Below are positions 6,258 through 14,343 of a stretch of DNA of 16,291 nucleotides, one piece after another. The position numbers and the translations under genes were made by a program. The notes under the pieces were generated by a model. The model had not been told where the DNA came from. It did no database searches and was given only the letters and a program-made list of their open reading frames with translations. Source of the DNA: Actinomycetes bacterium (GTDB lineage Bacteria > Actinomycetota > Coriobacteriia > Coriobacteriales > JAEZXW01); the NCBI GenBank assembly GCA_023419515.1, contig JAEZXW010000051.1, forward strand, positions 1 to 16,291, read 5' to 3'. Every line of letters begins with the position of its first letter. Positions within the stretch are counted from its first letter, which is position 1.

Positions 6258-6791
6258 TTACAATGCCTGACCCAATATGACGATAAGAACCCCTCCTACA
6301 ATAGAGGGTGCAAACGCAAATGTCTGGTCTAATTTTGCTTTTCTCACAAATGACACGGCGCACGCGGTGATAAGCCCCAAAAGTGCAGTGCAGACAAGAG
6401 TTTCAAAGATATTTATGCCCAAATAGAGGGCACAGGCTGCAATGAGCTTGATGTCACCTGCTCCGATACCGACTGACGCGTGGGCGCCTGCTCCGATACC
6501 GACCAACGTGCGCTTGCTCGTCTCGATGTCAGCCGGCGCGCATTCAATCGCCTCGACCCCTCGCCGCACACGACAAATCATCGCATACAACCCATTACTC
6601 GCAAGCAAGATAGCCACCGCACCAAGAGCACACGCCGCATTAAGACACAAGCGCTCAAGCGGCAGTGCAGAACAAGCCAGCACCACGAGTGCGATCACCG
6701 CAAGCGGGTGAATGATCCTCGTTTTAAGATCATAGAGCGCAATAACAATAAGGATAAGCAAAAAGATAGTGTTAGCGATCAGACTCCCCAT
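6258..6791 (-). CDS. Prepilin peptidase, A24 family (short form without methylase domain)
   Basis: This membrane aspartic protease cuts the leader from type IV or Tad prepilins, or competence pseudopilins. The 177-residue protein is mostly hydrophobic helices. The two catalytic aspartates are D21 at the end of helix 1 (ALYDLKTRIIHP) and D113 in the GxGD motif (GIGAGDIKL). There is no N-terminal zinc/methyltransferase domain, as in CpaA/TadV-type enzymes. The frame is open 17 codons further upstream, but that would put hydrophilic residues before helix 1; ATG at 6791 is preferred. This start overlaps the yqeG end by 20 bases with only a distant AAGGG, suggesting coupling. VGIGAG occurs twice (97-102 and 107-112). 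The gene holds the slot of Rv2551c in M. tuberculosis. No pilin genes are in the window. Confidence 0.85.
   Translation of the reverse strand: MGSLIANTIFLLILIVIALYDLKTRIIHPLAVIALVVLACSALPLERLCLNAACALGAVAILLASNGLYAMICRVRRGVEAIECAPADIETSKRTLVGIGAGAHASVGIGAGDIKLIAACALYLGINIFETLVCTALLGLITACAVSFVRKAKLDQTFAFAPSIVGGVLIVILGQAL
6457..6503. repeat. 17-base direct repeat inside the prepilin peptidase active-site loop
   Basis: CCTGCTCCGATACCGAC occurs identically at 6457-6473 and 6487-6503, offset by 30 bases (10 codons, in frame). On the minus strand it encodes VGIGAG twice, once ending in Ala (GAGA) and once in the catalytic Asp (GAGD). Confidence 0.9.
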
Positions 6792-7296
6792 GATGATCTG
6801 TATTCCCTTCAGGCCGCATGTACCCCATAAACCACGCCTCAATCGGGCGCAACGCTAGGGTGTGAACAAGGTCTTTCTTTGCCTGAGGGAGCACCATCAT
6901 ACCGCGAAGCCCAGCGAGTTTAGCGCCCAACATATCAGTAAACAGCTGATCACCAACAACAATTGTTTGCGCACGGGTAAGTTTGCGTTGAGTTCTCAGT
7001 AAGATGAAGGCAATTGGTAGCGGTTTTGCCGAGCGCGAGATAAACACCGCACCAATCTCTCGTGCAATAGGTCGCACATTCTTTGCCCAGTTATTGGACA
7101 CCAGCGCGATCTCAATCCCTTTCGCTTGTAGCTCGGTAATCCATTGACGCGCATCGTCGCGCAAAGCTCCCGTATCACGAGGAACAATAGTGTTATCCAT
7201 GTCGAGCAGCACGAGACGCACGCCCTCATCCGCCAGCTGAGCAGGATCGAGGTCGGCAACCGTTTGCACGTATCGATCTGGTCGTAACAGCGCCAT
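6772..7296 (-). CDS. yqeG: YqeG family HAD-IIIA phosphatase
   Basis: This is a 174-residue cytosolic haloacid-dehalogenase superfamily protein. Motif I is LLDMDNTIVP with nucleophile D32 and acid/base D34. Motif II is LVSNN (65-69). Motif III contributes K91 in KPLP, and motif IV is VVGDQLFTD (113-121). These match the YqeG subfamily, related to phosphatidylglycerophosphate phosphatases, whose bacterial substrate is unsettled. It begins 14 bases after the mltG stop and overlaps the prepilin peptidase start. In other actinobacteria this position is taken by aroE. In Firmicutes yqeG sits near aroE, so loss of aroE next to an ancestral yqeG is a plausible history. The ribosome-binding site is weak, suggesting dependence on translation of mltG. 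Confidence 0.9.
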   Translation of the reverse strand: MALLRPDRYVQTVADLDPAQLADEGVRLVLLDMDNTIVPRDTGALRDDARQWITELQAKGIEIALVSNNWAKNVRPIAREIGAVFISRSAKPLPIAFILLRTQRKLTRAQTIVVGDQLFTDMLGAKLAGLRGMMVLPQAKKDLVHTLALRPIEAWFMGYMRPEGNTDHHGESDR

Positions 7297-7310
7297 CTTA
7301 ACTTGCCAAC

Positions 7311-8642
7311 TTAGCGATTCTTGAGGTTCCAGTAATCGGCCTTGTCACTCGTAAACTGCGAATAGTCATCGGTGAAGCTATGTGTGCCGTCACCCTTAGC
7401 GACATAAAACAGATACGAGGTACTTTCAGGATTTGCCGCAGCCTCAAGCGAAGAAAGCGACGGCGAGCAGATCGGTCCTGGAGGTAAGCCCTTGGTTTGA
7501 TAGGTGTTGTACGGGGAGTCGATCTTGAGATCCTCAAGCGTCACGTGATCAACCGAACCCGAGCCCATCGCATAGACCACACTTGCGCAAAGCTGCAGGT
7601 TCATTCCCTTATCGAGACGGTTGTAAATGACAGAGGCAATGGTTGGACGCTCTTCGGTTGCAGCGCTTTCGCGCTCAATCAGCGAAGCGATTATGATCAA
7701 ATCACGCTCGCTCAAACCGCGCGAAGTGACCGCCTCATAGGTCAGATTCTTAGTTTCTTTCTCATACTGCTTGAGCATGGTTTCGATGATTTGATCAGCT
7801 GTCATATTGGGCGCGATGGGGTAGGTTTTTGGGAAGAGATATCCCTCGAGTGAATCATCGTAGGCATCAGCCAAAAATGGGAACTGATCGACCCACCTAC
7901 TCGCCTTTGCCGCCGCCAAAAAATCCTCAGCCGAAATGCCGCCTTCGGTTGCCTTTTCGACAATAGCGGCAGTCTGGGCAACGGTCTTGCCTTCAGGAAC
8001 GGTGACCTTCGCTGTTTGAGCACCGGCGACAAACTGGCCGATTAGGTCTGCCAGATCGGTGGTAGGCTCAACCGTGTAGACGCCGGGCTTAAGATCATTG
8101 ACAACGTCCATCTGCTTGACGAGGTTCAAAAAAATAGCTTCATCGGTGATAAGGCGTGCCTCTGCCAGCTGATGAGCAACCTTGTGCCAGTTATCGCCCG
8201 ATTCAACCGTAATCGTCGCCGGTTCGCTCGCAAGCTCTTGAGAAATCGTCGTTGCCTCATGGGAGAAAAACACCGAAGTCAGGCGAGAAACCGCAAACAA
8301 AATACCGCAGACCAGTACGATGAGCACCACGAAAAGGATGATCAAGTTTTTACGTGAGAGCTTTTGAGGCTTTGTTGCCCCACTACCACGAGCCGCGCGA
8401 GCAGCCTGGCTCAAATCACTTGAAGCTGATGGGATCATCTTTTGAACACGGGTAGATCCAGATTGCTGCACCTGAGTACCCGAGACACCGAGCGTGCACT
8501 GAGCGCCTTGTGAGCCAGGCGTATCCGCCGATTGAGGCCTAGGAGCTGGCGCGTCATTTGGGTCATCCTTAAAGCGTGTACCACGGCGAGGCGGATTGGT
8601 GCCGTGTGATACTGGATGCTGGTTGTACTGCTGATCGCTCAT
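7311..8642 (-). CDS. mltG: Endolytic murein transglycosylase MltG (YceG-like)
   Basis: MltG is an inner-membrane lytic transglycosylase that cuts nascent glycan strands and so sets their length. The 443-residue protein has a long cytoplasmic N-terminus (1-97) rich in Gln, Pro, Ser and Thr, one membrane helix (about 99-121) and an extracytoplasmic YceG domain. The catalytic glutamate is in IIASLIERES (E323), followed by SVIYNRL, the NTYQTKGLPPGPICSPS block and LFYVAKGDGTHSFT. The N-terminal half (about 140-210) resembles the LysM-like subdomain (ITVESGDNWHKVAHQLAEA). It follows ruvX by 4 bases, and the alaS-ruvX-mltG order is common in Gram-positive bacteria. The disordered cytoplasmic tail could contact divisome or elongasome partners, which is inference. 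Confidence 0.93.
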   Translation of the reverse strand: MSDQQYNQHPVSHGTNPPRRGTRFKDDPNDAPAPRPQSADTPGSQGAQCTLGVSGTQVQQSGSTRVQKMIPSASSDLSQAARAARGSGATKPQKLSRKNLIILFVVLIVLVCGILFAVSRLTSVFFSHEATTISQELASEPATITVESGDNWHKVAHQLAEARLITDEAIFLNLVKQMDVVNDLKPGVYTVEPTTDLADLIGQFVAGAQTAKVTVPEGKTVAQTAAIVEKATEGGISAEDFLAAAKASRWVDQFPFLADAYDDSLEGYLFPKTYPIAPNMTADQIIETMLKQYEKETKNLTYEAVTSRGLSERDLIIIASLIERESAATEERPTIASVIYNRLDKGMNLQLCASVVYAMGSGSVDHVTLEDLKIDSPYNTYQTKGLPPGPICSPSLSSLEAAANPESTSYLFYVAKGDGTHSFTDDYSQFTSDKADYWNLKNR

Positions 8643-8646
8643 GCAT

Positions 8647-9090
8647 CTATCCCATCAATTCGTCGCAAGACTCATGCGAACCCTGCGCATCGATCCATGA
8701 CTGCAAAAATAATGATGCTGCAACCATGTCTACTTTTCCACGCATCTTACGCTCATCGAGCCCCTGCTTGCGAAGAATCATCTTTGCTTCGCGCGATGAC
8801 AAGCGCTCATCCCACTCAACACAAGGGAGCTGGGTTTTTGCTGCGATGCGTGCAATACGCTCGCGCGTAAGCGCGGTTTGACTCGAATCCTCACCTGAAA
8901 GCGATAGCGGCAGACCGCAAACCAAAAGTTCTGGCTCATGATCTTCCAAAATGACTCGAAACGTCCGCGCGCAATCGAGCACCTCTTGGGTGGGCAGCAC
9001 GCACACAGGCATCGCAATCTTATGCCCTAAATCTCCGGTCGCAATACCCGTACGAACATCACCAATATCAAGCGCAAGTACTCGCTTCAC
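8647..9090 (-). CDS. ruvX: RuvX/YqgF family Holliday-junction resolvase-like nuclease
   Basis: This family has the RNase H fold and is linked to processing of pre-16S rRNA 5' ends and, in some species, Holliday junctions. The 147-residue length is typical. Visible motifs are LALDIGDVRTGIA with D8, VCGLPLSLSGED, the WDERLSSREA block with D94/E95, and the late acidic KVDMVAASLFLQSW with D121, so the active-site acids are complete. The start is GTG (9090), with GAGGG upstream at 9-nt spacing; no closer ATG fits. It starts 20 bases after alaS and ends 4 bases before mltG, so all three are probably co-transcribed. Confidence 0.93.
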   Translation of the reverse strand: MKRVLALDIGDVRTGIATGDLGHKIAMPVCVLPTQEVLDCARTFRVILEDHEPELLVCGLPLSLSGEDSSQTALTRERIARIAAKTQLPCVEWDERLSSREAKMILRKQGLDERKMRGKVDMVAASLFLQSWIDAQGSHESCDELMG

Positions 9091-9110
9091 GAGTGCAAAC
9101 CCTCTGAGTC

Positions 9111-11783
9111 TTACACGACATACATGGCACGAGCCTGAGCAAGTGCCTCGTCAATACCTTCGGGCTTACTGCCGCCAGCTTGCGCCATCTGAGGCTTGCC
9201 GCCACCACCGCCATTGATCGCAGGAGCAATCGCTTTGATGACGTTACCCGCATGAAAACCATGAGACACTGCGGTCTTGGATCCAGCTGCCATGAGGATT
9301 GGTGAGCCCTTGGCGCTGATGGTAGCGATAACTGCTGCAACGCTTTGATCTACCTGCTTGAGCTGATCAAAAATTTCACGCAGGTCACCAGCCTCACACT
9401 CAGGCACCTGAGCGACAACAAGGGTGTAGGGCTCCTTTTGAACGGCAGCCGCCAAAAGATCACCTGCAAGACCAGCGCCGGAACCAACGCCCTCACGCTT
9501 CAGGCGCGTAATCTCAGCCTTGGCTGCACGCTCCTTGTCTTGAACCTGCTCGATCTTTTTAATAAGATCCTCCGGCTTTGCCTTGAGCAGCGCGGCAGCC
9601 TCGCGAACGATATGATCGCGGCTGTCAAGATAAGCAAGAGCATCAAAGCTGGTGAGCGCCTCAATACGCCTGACATTTGCGCCAACCGATGAAATCGAGG
9701 TGATCTTAAACAAACCAATCTCGCTCGTCTGGCGCACGTGAGTACCGCCGCAAAGCTCACGTGAAATACCCTCGATCTCGAGCACGCGGACACGCTCACC
9801 GTACTTCTCACCAAAGAGCGCCATGACACCTTGCGCCTTGGCTTCATCAAGGCTTGTCTCGTAGTGAGAAACGGGGTGATTTTCCATGACTGCCTGATTC
9901 ACAAGACGCTCAACCTCAGCGATCTCGGCAGGACTTAAGTTCTCAAAATGTGTGAAGTCAAAACGCAGGCGATTATCAGCCACATACGAGCCAGCCTGCG
10001 TGACATGATCACCAAGCACCGCGCGCAGCGCATCGTGCAACAGGTGGGTTGCCGTGTGGTTGCGCCTGATGCGCTCGCGCCTTGGTGCGTTGATAGAGGC
10101 GTGTACCGCTTGACCTGCCTCAACGCTGCCCGATATCACGCGGGCATGGGAAACAACGAGGGTCTTTTCCTCGATGCGAGTGTCGAGAATCTCAAGCTCA
10201 GCAATTGCGCTGCCCGTCTCATCAAACACAGTCATCGTGCCCGTATCGCCGATCTGGCCACCACGCTCACCGTAGAACGGGGTCACGTCAAGAAGTATGT
10301 CGACCTCGGCACCGGCACTCGCCTGCTCAACCTCTTGACCATCGATCACGAGCGCCAGGATATGAGAGTTGGTCTCGTTCTCGGCATCGCCAACAAACTT
10401 GGTCGCCTTATACTGATCGACCAGCGACACCCAAGCGGTGTTATAGGTCGACCACGAGACATCCTTCACTTGCGCACGCGCACGCTCGCGCTGCTCATGC
10501 ATGCATACCTCAAAGCCATCGCGATCAACGCTGACCTGGTGTTCTTGAGCAAGCTCTTCAGTCAGCTCAAATGGAAAACCATAGGTGTCATGCAGGGTAA
10601 ATGCTGTCTTGCCATCAAGTGTGGCACCCACCTCGAGCTTTTGCAGCGCCTCTTCTAGATAGAGGGTGCCTGTTTTGAGGGTTTCGAGAAAACGAGTCTC
10701 TTCAGCGCTGATGATGCCGTCAATGAGCGTACGACGCTCAACAATTTCCGGATAGACATCACCCATTTTTTCGACGATGACATCAACCATACGCGACAAA
10801 AATGCACCTTCAATACCAAGCAAATAACCATGACGCGCCGCGCGTCTCAAAAGGCGACGCAAGACATAACCACGGCCTTCGTTTGACGGCAAGATACCAT
10901 CGCCCACCATAAAGGTAACCGCACGGGCGTGATCGGCGATGATGCGCATGGAAATACTGTCTTGTTCGCGCTTACCAAACGTCTTGCCCGAAATCTCCTC
11001 AACGCGCCCAATCAACGCAGCAAGGATGTCGGTCTCGTAGTTCGAGTGAACTTGCTGCATGATGGCAGCCATGCGCTCAAGACCCATGCCGGTATCGATA
11101 TTTTTCTGTGGTAGATCAACGAGGGTGCCATCCTCCTGGCGATCATACTGGGTAAAGACGAGGTTCCAAAACTCAAGGAAACGATCGCAATCACAGCCTG
11201 GTGCGCAGTGCTCAGGATCATCACAAGGCACCGCATCGGGACCCTGGTCAAAGTAGATCTCAGAACACGGACCACATGGACCGGTCGGGCCTGCCGCCCA
11301 AAAGTTATCGTCTTCACCCAGGCGAACGATACGATCGGGTGAAACGCCAAGGTCACGCCAGATCTCAAACGCCTCGTCATCATCCTCAAAGATGGAGAAA
11401 TACAAACGATCAAGCGGGAGTTTAAGGTGCTCAAGCACAAACTCAAACGCCCAGGCACAGGCTTGTGCCTTGGAATACCCGCCAAAGCTAAAATTGCCGA
11501 GCATCTCAAAGAATGAAAGATGCCTGCCGTCTAAGCCAATGACATCGATATCGGTGGTGCGCACGCACTTTTGACAGGTAGCCGCACCAATCTCTTTCAT
11601 CTTTGCTTTACCAAGGAAGTATTGTTTGAACTGAACCATGCCGGCTGAAGTCAGCAAAAGCGATGGATCATCAGGGATCAACGAGGATGAAGCAACGCGC
11701 TTGCAGCCCTTTTCCTCAAAGAATGAAAGATACGCCTCACGAATCTCCGCACTCGTGCGAGGCATGCGCTTGATGTCACCCAT
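9111..11783 (-). CDS. alaS: Alanyl-tRNA synthetase
   Basis: This cytosolic class II enzyme charges tRNA-Ala and clears Ser/Gly mischarged tRNA. The 890-residue protein is full length. The catalytic domain carries TSAGMVQFK (45-53), GPTGPCGPCSEI (165-176) and GYVLRRLLRRAARHG (305-319). The editing domain has the zinc ligands HTATH (576-580) and CGGTH (678-682). The C-Ala domain ends in the glycine-rich GGGGGKPQMAQAGG. The start at 11783 follows AAGGAG with a 10-nt spacer; a second in-frame ATG six codons later (MPRTSAEI) is possible. It begins 4 bases after the AI-2E-type gene. No T-box leader can be fitted there, so control probably comes from the upstream operon promoter. Confidence 0.98.
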   Translation of the reverse strand: MGDIKRMPRTSAEIREAYLSFFEEKGCKRVASSSLIPDDPSLLLTSAGMVQFKQYFLGKAKMKEIGAATCQKCVRTTDIDVIGLDGRHLSFFEMLGNFSFGGYSKAQACAWAFEFVLEHLKLPLDRLYFSIFEDDDEAFEIWRDLGVSPDRIVRLGEDDNFWAAGPTGPCGPCSEIYFDQGPDAVPCDDPEHCAPGCDCDRFLEFWNLVFTQYDRQEDGTLVDLPQKNIDTGMGLERMAAIMQQVHSNYETDILAALIGRVEEISGKTFGKREQDSISMRIIADHARAVTFMVGDGILPSNEGRGYVLRRLLRRAARHGYLLGIEGAFLSRMVDVIVEKMGDVYPEIVERRTLIDGIISAEETRFLETLKTGTLYLEEALQKLEVGATLDGKTAFTLHDTYGFPFELTEELAQEHQVSVDRDGFEVCMHEQRERARAQVKDVSWSTYNTAWVSLVDQYKATKFVGDAENETNSHILALVIDGQEVEQASAGAEVDILLDVTPFYGERGGQIGDTGTMTVFDETGSAIAELEILDTRIEEKTLVVSHARVISGSVEAGQAVHASINAPRRERIRRNHTATHLLHDALRAVLGDHVTQAGSYVADNRLRFDFTHFENLSPAEIAEVERLVNQAVMENHPVSHYETSLDEAKAQGVMALFGEKYGERVRVLEIEGISRELCGGTHVRQTSEIGLFKITSISSVGANVRRIEALTSFDALAYLDSRDHIVREAAALLKAKPEDLIKKIEQVQDKERAAKAEITRLKREGVGSGAGLAGDLLAAAVQKEPYTLVVAQVPECEAGDLREIFDQLKQVDQSVAAVIATISAKGSPILMAAGSKTAVSHGFHAGNVIKAIAPAINGGGGGKPQMAQAGGSKPEGIDEALAQARAMYVV

Positions 11784-11787
11784 CGTG

Positions 11788-13281
11788 TTAATTCTCCTTG
11801 CGATCCTGGTCAGCCTGATTTGACTTCTGGGACTTATCGTCGAGCGAGAGAGCCTCTTGGATCCCCTCTTTGACCTCGAACAACTCCTCTTTAATTTCCT
11901 CTTTGATCTCTTCTTTGCGAGCCTCTTTTTTGCTCTCCTCTTTCTCCTTTTGCGCGCGCTTCATGAGGTTACTCGCGCTAAATGAGAATCGACTGTCCTG
12001 CTTATCCTGGCTGGTATCAGCATAGGCAGCTGCGTAATAGCGAGAACCACCCGTCGCATCAAGCGCAGGAATTGGATTACCATCAGGGGTGTTAAACGGC
12101 TTTCCTTCAAACAGTGCGCCATCTTCGTTGATAAGTTGCCTTCCGGTATTGCGCTCAAAGTAGTAAACAAAGACACCCTTGACTGCAGCGATTGCGGGCA
12201 CCGCAAAGATCATGCCGAGCACGCCGCCCAAAGCGCCACCAGCGGCGAGACCGATGATAACAAGCGCAGGATGAATCGAGACCGCCTGCTTCATAACAAG
12301 CGGGCTCACGAAGGTATCGGTGAGCTGCTGGGCAAGGATGGTGACTACGATTGAGAGCACTGCTGCCAAGGGGTTCACAAACAGACCCATCAGCGCAGCA
12401 ATCGCACCGCCCGTCCAAGGACCAATAAATGGGATGATATTCAAAAGACCGGTGATCAAACCAAGCAACCCTGCATACGGGATACCGATGATCCAAAAAC
12501 CAAGACCTGCCAAAACACCGGTGCAGGTGGACGAGATGATCAAGCCTTTGAGATAGCCTCCCAATGCTCGCGAGCACACCGAGGTCATGATCTCAAACTC
12601 CTCAGCACGCTTAGGGCCAACCATGACGATGATCTCGCGCTTGAACTTAGGGAGATCCATGGTGAGCCAAAACGCAACCACGAGCGCCATGAACGAAACA
12701 GCCAGGCCACCCACAAACGAAGAGCCAGCACTCACGATGCCGCCGCCTGCTTGGTTCACAATCGCCATGGCGGCATTGCCAACCGAGTTTGCGATCTTGC
12801 GGATTGCATCTTGTACCTCGGCGTTATTCACCACGATCTGACCGTACTGTGAATAGAGCGAGTTCACCCAAATCTGCGTTTGTACCACGTAGTTGGGAAT
12901 GTTGTTCACGAGGCTCGTAAGTTGCTCGACGATGAGCGGCATAAACAACGCAAAGACGAGCGAAATAAGCGCAAGGCCAATCAGAAATGCAATGAGCGTG
13001 CCAAGGACACGCGGGATCTTTTTCTCCTCGAGAAAATCAACGACTGGTGAGGCGATAAAACAGATCATCGCTGCCGTGATAATGACGCTAACCGCCTCGC
13101 TGATCTTACCAAGCGCAAAAAAGATTCCAGCAATGACAATAACAGCGCCGATAATCCCCCACGCCCTGAAGAAAAAGAAGCGGGCATGATCGAGCTTAGC
13201 AGCCTCAACCGGTTCAATCTTGCGAGCCTTACCAGGCTTGGTAAATCGAGAAATGAGCGTCTGGTCTACCTTGGATGGCAT
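11788..13281 (-). CDS. AI-2E/PerM (UPF0118) family transporter with charged C-terminal tail
   Basis: This is a 497-residue polytopic membrane protein. The region from about residue 37 to 375 carries the family pattern: two early helices with FIASPVVDFLEEKKIPR, a long extracytoplasmic stretch (about 115-185), then GGYLKGLIISS, LLNIIPFIGPWTG, and a last helix block with VSIHPALVIIGLAAGGALGGVLG. Family members are linked to autoinducer-2 export, sodium/proton exchange or undefined permease roles; none can be chosen here. Residues 430-497 form a Lys/Glu-rich tail with repeated KEEIKEE units, likely helical or coiled coil and cytoplasmic. The start follows AAGGAG. It sits between sigma factor (18 bases) and alaS (4 bases), a slot not occupied this way in the mycobacterial order. 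Confidence 0.88.
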   Translation of the reverse strand: MPSKVDQTLISRFTKPGKARKIEPVEAAKLDHARFFFFRAWGIIGAVIVIAGIFFALGKISEAVSVIITAAMICFIASPVVDFLEEKKIPRVLGTLIAFLIGLALISLVFALFMPLIVEQLTSLVNNIPNYVVQTQIWVNSLYSQYGQIVVNNAEVQDAIRKIANSVGNAAMAIVNQAGGGIVSAGSSFVGGLAVSFMALVVAFWLTMDLPKFKREIIVMVGPKRAEEFEIMTSVCSRALGGYLKGLIISSTCTGVLAGLGFWIIGIPYAGLLGLITGLLNIIPFIGPWTGGAIAALMGLFVNPLAAVLSIVVTILAQQLTDTFVSPLVMKQAVSIHPALVIIGLAAGGALGGVLGMIFAVPAIAAVKGVFVYYFERNTGRQLINEDGALFEGKPFNTPDGNPIPALDATGGSRYYAAAYADTSQDKQDSRFSFSASNLMKRAQKEKEESKKEARKEEIKEEIKEELFEVKEGIQEALSLDDKSQKSNQADQDRKEN

Positions 13282-13299
13282 TCTGCGTTCACTCCTTAG

Positions 13300-14343
13300 C
13301 TAGTGCTTCAAAATATCGGCAGTATCAAGCTTACCGGCGGGGTCAATTTTTTCTTGCATGCGCTTGAGCGTTCTTCTGAGCAGACGTGATACCTGCACCT
13401 GAGAAATGCCCATGCGCTCAGCGATCTCAATCTGTGTCAGACCTTGCAAGAATCGAAGCTCGATGACTTCTTGTTCTTTGGGCGTAAAGCTTGAAAGCGT
13501 GCGGGCGATAAGCATGCGGTCATCCGAGGTATCAAGACGCTGGTCACGCTCGCCATATCGATCAAGCAGCGAGGGAGCATCATCGTCACCCGAGCTGTCA
13601 CTGTCAAGCGACACGCTTGAGTATGCCTCACCCGACTCCATCGCCTCCAAAACCTCGTCGACTGTCACCTCGAGATACTGGGCGAGCTCGTCGATGGTTG
13701 GCGTACGCTGAAGCTCTTGGGTGAGGGCATCGGTTGCCTTGGTGACCTTTGCCGAAAGCTCCTGCAGTCGGCGTGGCACCCTAACTGACCAACCCTTATC
13801 ACGAAAATGTCGCTTAATCTCACCGAGGATTGTCGGCGTGGCGTAGGTCGTAAACTCAAGCCCACGCGACAGATCAAAGCGATCGATTGCCTTGATCAAG
13901 CCAATCGTGCCCACCTGAATGAGGTCTTCGATGGGCTCGCCACGGTTTTTGAACTTGTAGGCCAAAAAGCGCACGAGGTTCATATGTGAGGTGATAAGAA
14001 GCTCGCGGGCTTCTTCATCCCCTTGCTCGTGATAGCGCTTGAAAAGCTCCCTTGTGCGGCGCTTGTCCCAAATGAGCTTGCGGCGCACAGGAGCTACCTG
14101 TTCTGCTGAGTCTTGTTGCTCGCCATCGTCATTGTCGGCCGAAAGCGCCTCATCCTCATCAAAGTGAAAAGCATCATCGGCTTCATCTGAGCGATCGAGT
14201 GCATCGCGATCAAAGTCATCACCCATGACGCCATCGTCCATCTCATCGACGTCGACGTAGTGCATGCCCTGATCGAGCGTTTGTTCTGCTGATGCCCGCT
14301 CATTCCCATGAGGGTCATGAGACAGGGGCTGCTGGTTTGCCAC
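13300..14343 (-). CDS. SigB/SigF/SigG-family RNA polymerase sigma factor
   Basis: This is a sigma-70 group 3 factor that directs RNA polymerase to stress or developmental promoters. Its 347 residues exceed the usual 250-265 because of an extra acidic N-terminus (about 1-90, very rich in Asp and Glu). Region 2 spans about 99-170 (NLVRFLAYKFKNRGEPIEDLIQVGTIGLIKAIDRFD split around the core, then FTTYATPTILGEIKRHFRD). Region 3 is about 185-255 and region 4 about 283-333, with the helix-turn-helix TQIEIAERMGISQVQVSRLL near 303-322. The GTG start shares one base with the rsbW-like stop (TAGTG), so the two are translationally coupled. Pairing with an RsbW-like protein supports the SigB/SigF assignment. 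Target promoters are unknown. Confidence 0.92.
   Translation of the reverse strand: MANQQPLSHDPHGNERASAEQTLDQGMHYVDVDEMDDGVMGDDFDRDALDRSDEADDAFHFDEDEALSADNDDGEQQDSAEQVAPVRRKLIWDKRRTRELFKRYHEQGDEEARELLITSHMNLVRFLAYKFKNRGEPIEDLIQVGTIGLIKAIDRFDLSRGLEFTTYATPTILGEIKRHFRDKGWSVRVPRRLQELSAKVTKATDALTQELQRTPTIDELAQYLEVTVDEVLEAMESGEAYSSVSLDSDSSGDDDAPSLLDRYGERDQRLDTSDDRMLIARTLSSFTPKEQEVIELRFLQGLTQIEIAERMGISQVQVSRLLRRTLKRMQEKIDPAGKLDTADILKH

Noticed and set aside
6255..6363. Longer aroK start inside the prepilin peptidase gene
   Set aside because: It overlaps a real gene by over 100 bases, and the extra 36 residues do not resemble shikimate kinases.
9111..11900. T-box or other riboswitch leader for alaS
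   Set aside because: Only 4 bases separate alaS from the upstream gene, leaving no room for a leader outside coding sequence.
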